DNA of 19,569 nucleotides from an uncultured Chitinophagaceae bacterium (GCA_946885335.1 CAMPGG010000026.1:1-19569); one strand, 5' to 3'. Counted from the stretch's first letter, positions 1-8,435 are shown. The notes: generated by a model from the letters alone, not told the origin. A program made the numbers and translations.

Positions 1-278
1 GATTCTTCTTTGGATTCTGATGATTCTTTTTCCTTTAATTCAGTAGCAATAAAAAGATAGTCTTCCAAAATACCACATGCTACAATATCTTTTCCAACCC
101 ATTTTATCAATTCCGGATCATGAAAAGGATTGCCCTGCATACGGCGTAATTTAAAAGTGTCTTTTTCTGTACGAATGCATACAGCTTCATGTTGACTTTT
201 GGTGCCTTTTCCAAAAGGTGCCATTACAACTTTACCTTCCAGTTCTATTTCTTTTAGTTTGTTTTTACCTGCTTTCAT
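1..278 (-). CDS. Small protein of unknown function, last gene of the protease operon (3' end outside window)
   Basis: Reading leftward from an ATG at 278, the frame stays open to the window edge, giving 92 codons with no stop. Its first 14 bases overlap the end of the C25-like protease gene (265-278) in another frame, which suggests translational coupling and makes this start likely. The start of the protein is Lys-rich (MKAGKNKLKEIELEGKVV). A compact, probably beta-rich middle follows, with a PFGKGTKS stretch near residues 21-28 and CIRTEKDTFKLRR near 34-46. The visible end turns low-complexity and Glu/Ser/Lys-rich. There is no signal peptide or membrane segment. I do not recognise a family. 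Its position behind two proteases would suit an inhibitor, adaptor or substrate, but nothing in the sequence proves any of these. Confidence 0.75.
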   Translation of the reverse strand, partial: MKAGKNKLKEIELEGKVVMAPFGKGTKSQHEAVCIRTEKDTFKLRRMQGNPFHDPELIKWVGKDIVACGILEDYLFIATELKEKESSESKEE

Positions 279-1779
279 AAACCCTGTATCCTAATATTTG
301 TTCTTTATCTTCTTTAACCACCAGGACTTTTATCTGGTGCAGGATGGCGTTACCATCTTCCTTTATAAATGTACGAAAGCGTGAATCTTGTCCGGCTAAT
401 TTTTTTTGCATGCCCGTTAATCCTTTTAATTTAGGTTTAACGGCATACATAAACACTTTTTCCGCATCTTCAAAATGCGTAGCCTGGATAATTTCTTTTA
501 GTCGTTTTGCATCTGAAGGCTTGGGAACAATTCTTTGTTTTGCAGAGGGGGCAATCGAATTTTTTAAACTTACCCCTTTATGATAAAGATTTACCCGGTT
601 ATTTTCAATAGTTCCACCACTGGTAGTTTTATTTTGTTTCTCTTCTGCCCAAATAACCGGTTGATTGCTGGGATCACCTAATAAATAAAACTGTGCTAAT
701 GTCTTTAATTCATAAGGATCCAGTTGCGGGCCCGTGTCACTTAAATATTGTTGCCTTGCCTCCAGTAAGGCTCTGCCGGCAGATGATCCTTTTAATATGT
801 TTTTAATAAAATATTGGGTGATGAGATCTGCCAATGCATTTGAATCTGAGGGTCCGTATGCGATGGTACTGCTGCCTAAGAAAGCAATAGCCCCATTTCT
901 TAAATATGTATTTGCGATGCCCATGCTTGCGGGTTGCAGGTTGGTGGGATCATACAACTCAGCTCCATAGCAACATTCAGCAGCAATCACTGTACCGTGA
1001 GTAATATTTTTATCTACAATCGAAGATTTTAATGCCTCCGGAAAATTACTTTGTCCGCGCTGACCATAATATGCAGGATCCGTTTTAGCGCCATGACAAT
1101 TTATAAAATGGATCTTGGGTTTTAACTGGGTTTTTGTATAACGGGCAGCAGTACTCTCTTTTAATTTGGGAGATAAAAATAATTTCCTGTTATCGCTGAA
1201 AATTTTTTGCAGGCTCATTGCTGTACTGCGTTTCCAGACTTGTGCAGATACTGCGAAGTATTCCATATAGCTTTCACAGGCTTGCGGCTTTTGCGTTATA
1301 CTATGACCAATTACCGTTTTTAAATAATTAATATCTGCCTGTTTCCCAATAATATCCGGAATGCGTCCAACAACTCTTGACGGTCCGGTAAATGCATTTA
1401 TACTCCGGCTGTACGGCGCATCACAGGCATAGGGCAGGTCTGATGGTACTGAAACATCTTCATCTTCGGCAGGGTTATCAATTTCCTGGAAAGGAAAAAC
1501 ATCCTGGGCACCCAGCAGCGTTATGTAAACAGGTACATGTTTCCTGTACAAATCATCCACAATTCTTTTATATTCTTTATCCGTATGAATGGAGATCTTT
1601 TTTACACCAACTGATTTACACGATGCAGCATCGTCTACAAAAACAATTTTAGTGTCAAGGTTTTTCGACTTATCAGCTTTTTTTAAATCATTTAATAGCC
1701 GGAAAATTCCCGGGGCATTTTTACCGTATTTGTAGACAAGGTTTTTTTTGTTGGTTAGAACAAGTTTAACAGGTAGCAT
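265..1779 (-). CDS. Gingipain-like (peptidase C25-type, clan CD caspase-fold) cysteine protease, no signal peptide
   Basis: 504 residues. The catalytic signature of clan CD cysteine peptidases is visible: a hydrophobic strand ending in the His-Gly motif IHFINCHGA (His229), then VIAAECCYG (Cys269 or Cys270; alignment with the gingipain Cys-x-x-Gly pattern favours Cys269). Other C25-type landmarks are the strand VYITLLGAQDVFP (84-96), SDLPYACDAP (113-122), VVGRIPD (136-142), IAFLGSS (298-304) and YLLGDPSNQP (365-374). The fold seems to span residues 1 to about 378; the last 125 residues are a Lys-rich extension of unknown fold. Gingipains are secreted with long prodomains and Por-sorting C-terminal domains. 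This protein has no signal peptide, no obvious prodomain and no clear sorting domain, so it may act in the cytoplasm. Its start lies 19 bp after the subtilase stop, and its 3' end overlaps the next gene by 14 bp, so the three are probably one transcript. The fold is well supported; substrate and role are unknown. A caspase- or CHAT-type peptidase is the alternative name. Confidence 0.82.
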   Translation of the reverse strand: MLPVKLVLTNKKNLVYKYGKNAPGIFRLLNDLKKADKSKNLDTKIVFVDDAASCKSVGVKKISIHTDKEYKRIVDDLYRKHVPVYITLLGAQDVFPFQEIDNPAEDEDVSVPSDLPYACDAPYSRSINAFTGPSRVVGRIPDIIGKQADINYLKTVIGHSITQKPQACESYMEYFAVSAQVWKRSTAMSLQKIFSDNRKLFLSPKLKESTAARYTKTQLKPKIHFINCHGAKTDPAYYGQRGQSNFPEALKSSIVDKNITHGTVIAAECCYGAELYDPTNLQPASMGIANTYLRNGAIAFLGSSTIAYGPSDSNALADLITQYFIKNILKGSSAGRALLEARQQYLSDTGPQLDPYELKTLAQFYLLGDPSNQPVIWAEEKQNKTTSGGTIENNRVNLYHKGVSLKNSIAPSAKQRIVPKPSDAKRLKEIIQATHFEDAEKVFMYAVKPKLKGLTGMQKKLAGQDSRFRTFIKEDGNAILHQIKVLVVKEDKEQILGYRVYESR

Positions 1780-1798
1780 AAAAATTATTTATGGATGA

Positions 1799-3493
1799 TC
1801 AAGGTGTTGCCATCAGGTATTGCTTTAATGAAATGGAAGCATCAGGATGTTCAATCACACTTTCTTTAAAAGCTTTCCATTTCTTTTTGCTGATCTTATC
1901 AAAGGGTTTTTCCTCATTATCTAAAATTTGCTGAAGCTGTGGACTATCATAAAGCAGCTGGGCAAGTTCAGTATTGTACATATCCATCCTGGATTGTGCA
2001 GAGGCCCCGGGTTTATTTTTAAAAATAGTTGTAAGGATGGGGAACAATGGAACCCTGTCCGGCGGGGTTTTAGGTAGATTGGCATTTACCGGAATATTCA
2101 ATGCCGCTTTTGCTTTTATAATACCATTTCCAAAATGTGCTTTGAACGAGCCAGGCGCCTGTCCATTTTTTCCGGCGGATTTATATAATGCGTAACGAAT
2201 CGCTTCCACTCTTTGCCATGGTTGTAAAGCATCCAATTCCCGGTGATACTTACGGTAATATATAGCCGCAGCAGCAGCAACCTGTGGTGTTGCAGATGAA
2301 GTGCCGGCCCCGGCAAATGAAATGCGGTTACTGTTACCGGTTGCCCAGGGTGTATTGGGTGTAAATGCAGCCAATGCTTTATCCATATGCCGCTCGGGAC
2401 CGCAACATCCCTGCATCTCGCCTAATTTGGTATGTGCATACGGTTTAAGATCATATGTAACACCACATGCGGCAATCACTCTTTCAAACCGGGCAGGGTA
2501 AATAATATGTTTGGTTGGCAGACCATTGAAGTGATTTCCCGCAGCTGTTACAATGGTAATACCTGCTTCATAAGCTGCATTAACAGCGTCGGCCCAGGCT
2601 TTTGACGGAGCACCACCCATACTCATACTCACAACATGAATGGGATATCCACGCATGCAAAGAGAGGTAAGATAATTTAATGCTTCTGCAAATGCGCTGG
2701 TTTTTATTAATACAACAGATGATGCAATACGGCAACTAACGATTTCGGCAAAAGGTGCAGCGCCGATATAATCATTGAAGATTCCATTATCTGTATTGAT
2801 GCGCATTTTATTACCTGCCAATATTCCTAAAGTGCCAGTGCCATGACCCGGCATGCGGAGTGTGCCCTTTGTATTCCGGTCATGAGCGTCCGCCGGATCT
2901 TCATCTCTAACAAAATTTCTTTGCAGTTTATTTGTTTTTGCTGATGCGGGTATGATGGCGTGTGTGGGATTATAACCCGTATCAATATGCGCAATTCTTA
3001 CTGTGTAATCAATATTTTCAACTTCTTTTCTTGCCGAAGCTAATTGGGAAAATCCATCTTCCAGGTGCCAGATTAAATTTTTATGCGGTTGCCAGTCGGG
3101 GTCAAATCCACCAATAGAATTACTTTTTTTATTTTTATTTTTTTGTGATTTTTTAAAAGGCACATCAATGTTCTGATCTGCTGCATATTCGTTTAACAGG
3201 TCGGGTTCAACAAATGAAGCTTGTGTGCCCAATGCTTTTGCTGCTGTATGCGCCACATCCCAGGGATTCATCTCTGCACCATTCAACTTGGTTTTTACAT
3301 AAGTCTTTTGTTTGGGCAATGCAGATTTGGCCAATGGTTTTTTTGAAGCAGGCATTTTTGTTTTTGGTTCAATGACTTCTTCAACCGGGATGCCTGAATC
3401 TTTCAACAATTTTTTAATGGAACCTGTTGGTTTGTTTTTTGCAAAAATGTTTGCAGGGGAAATAATCAATTCTACTGGTTGATAATTTTTCAT
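1799..3493 (-). CDS. Subtilisin-like serine protease (peptidase S8), no signal peptide
   Basis: 564 residues with a complete subtilase triad: Asp171 in VRIAHIDTGY, His217 in GHGTGTLGILAG, Ser399 in GTSSATPQVAAA, and the oxyanion Asn320 in TAAGNHFNG. A stretch ending FVEPDLLNEY (94-103) resembles the end of the S8 inhibitor/propeptide domain. A Lys-rich linker (114-124) follows, then the catalytic domain begins near DPDWQPHKNLIWHLE (131-145). After about residue 470 there is a helical, charged C-terminal extension of about 95 residues. The N-terminus (MKNYQPVELIISPANIF) is not a Sec or Tat signal and no membrane segment is seen, so an intracellular subtilase or one exported by another route is inferred. 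It is the first gene of the minus-strand operon. gcvP upstream is closed by a terminator, so transcription probably starts within 3494-3643. Subtilase assignment is firm; biological role is unknown. Confidence 0.9.
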   Translation of the reverse strand: MKNYQPVELIISPANIFAKNKPTGSIKKLLKDSGIPVEEVIEPKTKMPASKKPLAKSALPKQKTYVKTKLNGAEMNPWDVAHTAAKALGTQASFVEPDLLNEYAADQNIDVPFKKSQKNKNKKSNSIGGFDPDWQPHKNLIWHLEDGFSQLASARKEVENIDYTVRIAHIDTGYNPTHAIIPASAKTNKLQRNFVRDEDPADAHDRNTKGTLRMPGHGTGTLGILAGNKMRINTDNGIFNDYIGAAPFAEIVSCRIASSVVLIKTSAFAEALNYLTSLCMRGYPIHVVSMSMGGAPSKAWADAVNAAYEAGITIVTAAGNHFNGLPTKHIIYPARFERVIAACGVTYDLKPYAHTKLGEMQGCCGPERHMDKALAAFTPNTPWATGNSNRISFAGAGTSSATPQVAAAAAIYYRKYHRELDALQPWQRVEAIRYALYKSAGKNGQAPGSFKAHFGNGIIKAKAALNIPVNANLPKTPPDRVPLFPILTTIFKNKPGASAQSRMDMYNTELAQLLYDSPQLQQILDNEEKPFDKISKKKWKAFKESVIEHPDASISLKQYLMATP

Positions 3494-3524
3494 GCAGCTA
3501 GATTTTTTGAGTAAATGATCCAGA

Positions 3525-3545
3525 GGGCAGGAGGCAGGGCAGGAG
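3525..3545. repeat. Two direct copies of GGGCAGGAG in the subtilase leader
   Basis: GGGCAGGAG occurs at 3525-3533 and again at 3537-3545, a 12-bp period. On the transcribed strand this makes a C-rich, pyrimidine-rich stretch about 32-52 nt before the subtilase ATG, in otherwise AT-rich intergenic DNA. It could be a protein or RNA contact site in the mRNA leader, or a chance short tandem. Confidence 0.5.
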
Positions 3546-3567
3546 CTACAGCAGATTTTTTGTTGCT

Positions 3568-3596
3568 TTAAATTACAACAATAAGTTTAAATCAAA
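3568..3596 (-). promoter_or_regulatory. Weak candidate promoter of the protease operon
   Basis: On the minus strand TTTG (3593-3596) is followed after 17 bases by TAATTTAA (3568-3575), matching 6 of 8 positions of the Bacteroidota -7 box TAnnTTTG. The spacing is slightly short. It lies between the gcvP terminator and the subtilase start, where a promoter is needed, and directly beside the palindrome at 3598-3612. Confidence 0.3.
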
Positions 3597-3597
3597 C

Positions 3598-3612
3598 TAC
3601 CACGAAGTGGTA
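3598..3612. promoter_or_regulatory. Perfect 15-bp palindrome, candidate operator of the protease operon
   Basis: TACCACGAAGTGGTA has perfect 6-bp arms around a 3-base centre. Direct copies of ATCAAAC flank it at 3591-3597 and 3625-3631. It sits about 105 bp upstream of the subtilase ATG and abuts the candidate -33 element, a normal place for a repressor or activator site. It could also form a small RNA hairpin. It has no T-tract, so it is not a terminator. Confidence 0.45.
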
Positions 3613-3643
3613 TGGATGTAAATGATCAAACTTCCTGGTAAGT

Positions 3644-3675
3644 AAAAAAAATCCCCGGTATTTTTTACCAGGGAT
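3644..3675 (-). terminator. Rho-independent terminator of gcvP
   Basis: Read on the minus strand: right arm 3675-3666 (ATCCCTGGTA), loop of five A, then 3660-3651 (TACCGGGGAT). This pairs over 10 positions with one mismatch, and seven T follow at once (3650-3644). It lies 22 bp beyond the gcvP stop and separates gcvP from the protease operon. Confidence 0.88.
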
Positions 3676-3697
3676 CATTGTATTGATTATTTAATTA

Positions 3698-6586
3698 TCA
3701 GGCTTCTGCTTCCATATAACTTTCTATTGGCTGGCATGTGCAAATCAGGTTGCGATCACCAACCGTATTATTTACCCTTGCTACTGACGGCCAGAATTTA
3801 TTCTCCCTAACATAACTCAAAGGAAATGCAGCTTGCTCCCGGCTGTAAGGTTTGGTCCAATCATTAGTACAAATTATGGATTGTGTATGCGGAGCGTTTT
3901 TCAAAACATTGTTTTTCCTGTCTGTTTTTCCTTCTTCAATATCTTTAATCTCCCTGCGAATACTAATTAAAGCATCACAAAAGCGATCGAGTTCGGCTTT
4001 ATCTTCACTTTCAGTAGGTTCAATCATAATCGTTCCAGGCACCGGGAAACTCATAGTAGGCGCATGAAAACCATAATCGATCAATCGTTTTGCAACATCT
4101 TCAGCTTCAACTTCTGCAGATTTTTTAAAAGGTCTCAGGTCAACAATAAATTCATGGGCACACTGACCGTTATGGTTAGTGTATAAAATATCATAATCGT
4201 TTTGCAGTCTTGCCCGCATGTAATTGGCATTTAAAATAGCATATTCGGTTGCCGATTTTACACCATCTCTTCCTAACATTCTTATATATGCGTAGCTGAT
4301 TAATAAAATGCTTGCAGAGCCAAACGGTGCCGCGGAAACAGCGCCTTCTGATTTTTGATCATTTGAATAAAATACATGGCCCGGTAAAAATGCTGCCAAA
4401 TGTTTTTTCACACAAATAGGTCCCATGCCGGGGCCGCCGCCACCATGTGGAATAGCAAATGTTTTATGCAAATTCAAATGGCAAACATCGGCACCAATAA
4501 AACCCGGAGCTGTTAAACCAACCTGCGCATTCATATTAGCTCCATCCATATAAACCTGCCCGCCATTTTTATGGATGATAGATGTGATTTCTTTTACAGA
4601 CTCTTCATAAACGCCATATGTGCTTGGATAAGTGATCATAATGCCGGCCAGGTTTTCAGCATGCTGCTCTGCCTTGGCTTTTAAATCATCAACATCGATA
4701 TAGCCGTTTTCAAGCGCTTTTACCACAACCACTTTCATACCTGCCATCACAGCACTGGCGGGGTTTGTACCATGCGCTGAAATAGGTATCAGCATGATAT
4801 TCCGGTGATGATCGCCCCGGCTTTCATGGTATTTTCTGATGACAAGTAATCCGGCATATTCGCCCTGTGCTCCGGAGTTAGGCTGCAGGCTGCAAGCATC
4901 CAATGCAGTAATTGTATTGAGGTAGGCAGACAATTCTTTTACAATTTGTAAATAACCTTTTACCTGGTCTTTTGGTGCAAAAGGATGAATGCGGCTCCAA
5001 TGACTCCAGCTAAGCGGCATCATTTCGGATGCAGCATTTAATTTCATAGTGCAGCTGCCCAGGGAGATCATACTGGTATTGAGCGAAAGATCTTTATTTT
5101 CCAAAGATTTTAAATAACGCATCATTTGTGTTTCACTGTGATGCGAATTGAAAACCGGGTGTGTTAAGAAGTCTGATGTGCGGGTAAGCTCTGTAGGAAT
5201 ATGATCCAGTGGAGCATCTTCATCTATACCAAACTGCGCTACATTAATATCATTTCCTTTATCCATTAAAAGAAGAATATCCAATACATCCGAAAATGTA
5301 GTGGTTTCATCCAACGAAATGCCCAGCAAATTATCGGGGAGATACCGGAAATTAATTCCTGCTTCCTCTGCCCTGGAACGGATGGATTTTATATCTGCAT
5401 TTTTTATTACGATCGTATCAAAAAAGTTGCGACTAACCAATTCATAATCTCCAGCTTCCAGTTCATCGGCTAAAGCACGGGTTAAAATGGTAATTCGTTT
5501 AGCGATGTTCGTTAGTCCATCCGGGCCATGAAACACTGCATACATGGCAGCCATATTGGCTAACAAAGCCTGCGCAGTACAAATATTGGAAGTTGCTTTT
5601 TCCCGTTTAATATGTTGTTCTCTGGTTTGTAAAGCCATTCGCAGTGCAGGGTTTAATTCTGCATCAACGCTTACACCAATGATACGACCGGGAATAGTTC
5701 TTTTAAATTCATCCTGTGCTGCAAAGAATGCGGCATGCGGGCCACCAAATCCCAATGGCACACCAAATCTTTGGGCAGATCCAACAGCTACATCCGCACC
5801 TAATTCGCCAGGGGGTGTAAGTAAAGTGAGTGCCATCAGGTCAGTAGCCATTACCACGTAGGCTTTTACCGAATGCATTTTCCGGATAAACTCACGGTAA
5901 TCATCAACCGAACCCAAATTATTTGGATATTGAACGAGTGCACCGAAATAATTTTCATCAGGCGTAATGGTTTGAAAATCTCCTGTTACAATTTCAATTC
6001 CTACAGGAATGGCCCTTGTCAGCATAACATCCATTGTTTGTGGAAACACATGCTGGTCAACAAAGAATTTAGGCCGGGTAATATGATCATGATCTTTGTT
6101 CAATAAATTAAAGAACATGGTCATCGCTTCGGCTGCTGCAGTTCCTTCATCCAGCAATGAAGCATTGGCAATAGGCAATGCAGTGAGGTCACTGACCATC
6201 GTTTGAAAATTCAATAAACTTTGCAGGCGGCCCTGGGAAATTTCAGCCTGGTAAGGCGTGTATTGGGTATACCATCCCGGGTTTTCAAAAACATTGCGAA
6301 GAATAACACTGGGTGTGATGGTATCGTAATAACCCTGGCCAATATAAGTTTTGGCCACTTTATTTTTTAAGGAAACTTCTTTGATATGTTGCAGGTATTC
6401 ATTCTCATTCAGGGCTTCGGGTAGTTGAAGTTCTTCCTTCATCCTGATTGCAGGAGGTACAGTACTATCCATCAGTTCATCCAAACTTGCAACGCCGATC
6501 GTTTTCAGCATTTGTTTAGTTTCTTCCTGGTTAGGACCAATGTGTCTTTGCTGAAATTCTTTTTGTTGCTGTTCAAAAATGTTCAT
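3698..6586 (-). CDS. gcvP: Glycine dehydrogenase (aminomethyl-transferring), P-protein of the glycine cleavage system
   Basis: 962 residues, the usual length for single-chain P-protein in which the two halves found as separate subunits in some bacteria are fused. It decarboxylates glycine with pyridoxal phosphate and passes the aminomethyl group to the lipoyl arm of the H-protein, in the cytoplasm. The N-terminal RHIGP motif is at 14-18. The PLP-binding lysine lies in HLNLHKTF (Lys708), followed by a Gly-rich [11 protein letters not shown] loop. [10 protein letters not shown] (508-517) and AHGTNPAS (604-611) are typical of the C-terminal half. The ATG at 6586 gives the standard N-terminus. 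It appears monocistronic: a good -7 box lies 78 bp upstream and a terminator follows. The T, H and L components are not in this window. No glycine riboswitch was recognised in the leader. Confidence 0.98.
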   Translation of the reverse strand: MNIFEQQQKEFQQRHIGPNQEETKQMLKTIGVASLDELMDSTVPPAIRMKEELQLPEALNENEYLQHIKEVSLKNKVAKTYIGQGYYDTITPSVILRNVFENPGWYTQYTPYQAEISQGRLQSLLNFQTMVSDLTALPIANASLLDEGTAAAEAMTMFFNLLNKDHDHITRPKFFVDQHVFPQTMDVMLTRAIPVGIEIVTGDFQTITPDENYFGALVQYPNNLGSVDDYREFIRKMHSVKAYVVMATDLMALTLLTPPGELGADVAVGSAQRFGVPLGFGGPHAAFFAAQDEFKRTIPGRIIGVSVDAELNPALRMALQTREQHIKREKATSNICTAQALLANMAAMYAVFHGPDGLTNIAKRITILTRALADELEAGDYELVSRNFFDTIVIKNADIKSIRSRAEEAGINFRYLPDNLLGISLDETTTFSDVLDILLLMDKGNDINVAQFGIDEDAPLDHIPTELTRTSDFLTHPVFNSHHSETQMMRYLKSLENKDLSLNTSMISLGSCTMKLNAASEMMPLSWSHWSRIHPFAPKDQVKGYLQIVKELSAYLNTITALDACSLQPNSGAQGEYAGLLVIRKYHESRGDHHRNIMLIPISAHGTNPASAVMAGMKVVVVKALENGYIDVDDLKAKAEQHAENLAGIMITYPSTYGVYEESVKEITSIIHKNGGQVYMDGANMNAQVGLTAPGFIGADVCHLNLHKTFAIPHGGGGPGMGPICVKKHLAAFLPGHVFYSNDQKSEGAVSAAPFGSASILLISYAYIRMLGRDGVKSATEYAILNANYMRARLQNDYDILYTNHNGQCAHEFIVDLRPFKKSAEVEAEDVAKRLIDYGFHAPTMSFPVPGTIMIEPTESEDKAELDRFCDALISIRREIKDIEEGKTDRKNNVLKNAPHTQSIICTNDWTKPYSREQAAFPLSYVRENKFWPSVARVNNTVGDRNLICTCQPIESYMEAEA

Positions 6587-6663
6587 ATTAGCGGGGGATG
6601 TTATGTTTGTCGTTAAGGGTTTAAGGATACCAGCCAGGTTTCCCTTGCCATTTATTTGGCGTG

Positions 6664-6671
6664 CAAATTTA
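6664..6671 (-). promoter_or_regulatory. gcvP promoter, Bacteroidota -7 box
   Basis: The minus-strand sequence TAAATTTG followed by CAC exactly matches the TAnnTTTG -7 consensus of the Bacteroidota main sigma factor. It predicts a 5' leader of roughly 70 nt before the gcvP ATG. No convincing -33 TTTG is seen at the usual distance. Confidence 0.6.
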
Positions 6672-6744
6672 CGGGGAATCGGTGTATTATTTTCGTAAGT
6701 AAAAGAGAAAAGAAGATGAAAGTTTAATGAAGTGAAATGGGCTT

Positions 6745-7125
6745 TTAAAGGGGTATTTTCAGTACCGTGTCCTTGTTATTGATATTGATGGTTAATTCTT
6801 TACTCACCTCATTATTATTTATTAAGAGATTATAAGTACCGGGAATTTCAAGAGCGGGCAGGGCGAAGCTGCCATTTTCATCTGACTGGGATGCAATATC
6901 AGGATGTTCATGCGTGCCGCCTGTGATCATAATAATTGCATTGGGAACAGGTTTCCCGCTGGCGGCATCAAAAATTATCCCGTTTATACTTGCATTTGTG
7001 CTCATGTCAGGTAAAATTTTAAGAATGATAAAAAGCGCTGTAAATAAAATGAAAAGAGAGGCTGCAATTGCAGCCCATCTTTTCCAATGATAATCTCCTG
7101 CTGCTACATGCCTAATGCTTTCCAT
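6745..7125 (-). CDS. Single-pass membrane protein with carboxypeptidase-regulatory-like domain
   Basis: 126 residues. A short N-terminal tail is followed by one transmembrane helix (about 17-38, [20 protein letters not shown]). Then comes a small beta-sandwich of the CarboxypepD_reg type: [20 protein letters not shown] (47-66), [11 protein letters not shown] (82-92) and [16 protein letters not shown]. Such Ig-like domains often mediate adhesion or protein contact; the pattern 'G.v.d..tg.pv.nA' with 'd.nG.f.l' is diagnostic. Basic residues before the helix (HWKR) suggest a cytoplasmic N-terminus and a periplasmic domain. The ATG lies inside the upstream protease gene, a 22-bp overlap (7104-7125), so the two are very likely translationally coupled. 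A membrane anchor, sensor or regulator for the protease is inferred. Confidence 0.8.
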   Translation of the reverse strand: MESIRHVAAGDYHWKRWAAIAASLFILFTALFIILKILPDMSTNASINGIIFDAASGKPVPNAIIMITGGTHEHPDIASQSDENGSFALPALEIPGTYNLLINNNEVSKELTININNKDTVLKIPL

Positions 7126-8117
7126 GCCTGAATGTTATTGAAAACCGGGGTAACGATCCTTGTAGCTGAATTACCAGTTATATGTCCATTGGTGTGAATG
7201 CCCACTGCATGGCGGGTATTTCCAACTTTTACCCAAACTGGTGATCCGCTTTGTCCGCCCATTGTATCCGTATCATAATAAATTACCCTGCTGGAAGTTG
7301 CTTTGGCTTTTTGTGCCATAAACCATTGCTGTGCACCGCCTTTATCACCTGGGTAACCAGACAAATTCAGGTATGAATTTTTCAGGTAATTATTATCCTT
7401 TACCGCAAAACCAAAACTGCCCGTTCTGTCGCCTGGTCTTGAACTGGATGGTAAAATAATAGCGCCATAATCATAATCCCTGTTTTTGCTGTTTACCCAT
7501 CCATTTACACTTCTGAATGTTGTTCCTACAAAAGATCCATAGGGCCTGCTGGCATCATTCATAGCTGGAATTACTTCTATTTTTTTGGGCCATCCGCCAT
7601 GTCCGTGCAGGTAAACACAGTGACCGGCTGTTATAACGGTCCTGGGAGAAACCAACCATCCTGTTCCAATCCATTTGGTATTATCTTTTGCAGTCATACG
7701 CAATGCACAAATGGCCCGCCAGGGATAGGAGGTTGTTGGACTGATGCGCACCCTGTTATCTGTGCCTATAATTACTTCAGCAATGCTTTTACTTTGCAAT
7801 TCAGGATAGCTTGCAAAAAATGCATCCATAGCAAAATTATCTTCGCCAAATTCTTCTGTTCCGGATTCTTCTAAAAACATTTCTTCATATTCAGTTTCTG
7901 TTGATGGTGAATTCACCGCTTCTTTATCTTCATCACCAGGCCGGGTAATGCTGTAACCTTCTACATCTTCTATTTCTGTTTCGGTTAAAGTAGAAGATGT
8001 TTCAGTTGAAAAAACTCTTGTTACTGGTTTTGGTAACTCGGAAATTGCATCACCACCATTTCCATTACCATGTGTTTCTTTGTGAGATGATACACCTGCA
8101 AATGATTTTGATTTCAT
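7104..8117 (-). CDS. V8/glutamyl-endopeptidase-like trypsin-fold serine protease with acidic N-terminal region
   Basis: 337 residues. The C-terminal part (about 120-337) is a chymotrypsin-fold domain with His166 in VITAGHCVY, Asp216 in RDYDYGAIIL and Ser290 in GGQSGSPVW, as in S1B glutamyl endopeptidases (V8-like) and related bacterial trypsins. AVGIHTNG (304-311) is the late strand around the specificity pocket. Residues 1-110 contain no signal peptide. They start with a Ser/His/Gly-rich stretch and go on to a strongly acidic Thr/Ser/Glu/Asp-rich segment (about 38-100) ending AFFASYPELQSKS, which may be a propeptide. Lack of a signal is unusual, since most V8-like proteases are secreted zymogens. 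The gene overlaps the downstream membrane protein gene by 22 bp. Protease fold is firm; location and activation mode are inference. Confidence 0.9.
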   Translation of the reverse strand: MKSKSFAGVSSHKETHGNGNGGDAISELPKPVTRVFSTETSSTLTETEIEDVEGYSITRPGDEDKEAVNSPSTETEYEEMFLEESGTEEFGEDNFAMDAFFASYPELQSKSIAEVIIGTDNRVRISPTTSYPWRAICALRMTAKDNTKWIGTGWLVSPRTVITAGHCVYLHGHGGWPKKIEVIPAMNDASRPYGSFVGTTFRSVNGWVNSKNRDYDYGAIILPSSSRPGDRTGSFGFAVKDNNYLKNSYLNLSGYPGDKGGAQQWFMAQKAKATSSRVIYYDTDTMGGQSGSPVWVKVGNTRHAVGIHTNGHITGNSATRIVTPVFNNIQAWKALGM

Positions 8118-8311
8118 AATTCAAGGTTTATTAGTTAAAAAAAGTGATGGCAAACTGAGATTCAACTTGCTGGTTCTTTATGATTTTCGATTATAATTTA
8201 TCACGATGAGGGAACGGTGATTTTATAAACAGCAACTGTATATTCACCCAATGTATATTGATGAAGATGCTACTAATGATAAATACAGGGTGACAAAAGG
8301 AGATGTTGCTT

Positions 8312-8337
8312 TAAATCTTATAGGTGGATAAGATTTA
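8312..8337. repeat. Perfect 10-bp inverted repeat with AGGTGG loop
   Basis: TAAATCTTAT (8312-8321) and ATAAGATTTA (8328-8337) are exact reverse complements around the six bases AGGTGG. No T-tract follows on either strand, so it is not a standard terminator. It could be an operator or a small structured RNA element. The stem is AT-rich, so as an RNA it would be only moderately stable. Confidence 0.6.
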
Positions 8338-8435
8338 TAAAATCAATTTAGTTATCGTGATGTAAGTGTCTGAAATCGTTTACTAACGCCATCTTTTCAC
8401 TATAAAGTTATAATAAAGAAGATACAATTAAGTGA

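Noticed and set aside
265..1779. CHAT protease of a CRISPR-linked (Craspase-type) system
   Set aside because: The clan CD motifs fit, but there is no CRISPR array, TPR-CHAT architecture or effector nuclease nearby. The GRIPD and LLGDPS landmarks fit peptidase C25 better.
5544..5861. Long open frame on the plus strand inside gcvP
   Set aside because: It is antisense to a strongly conserved enzyme, has no recognisable domain, and its codons mirror those of gcvP.
6587..6663. Glycine riboswitch in the gcvP leader
   Set aside because: The leader of about 75 nt is too short for a typical tandem glycine aptamer, and I could not match the conserved aptamer core.
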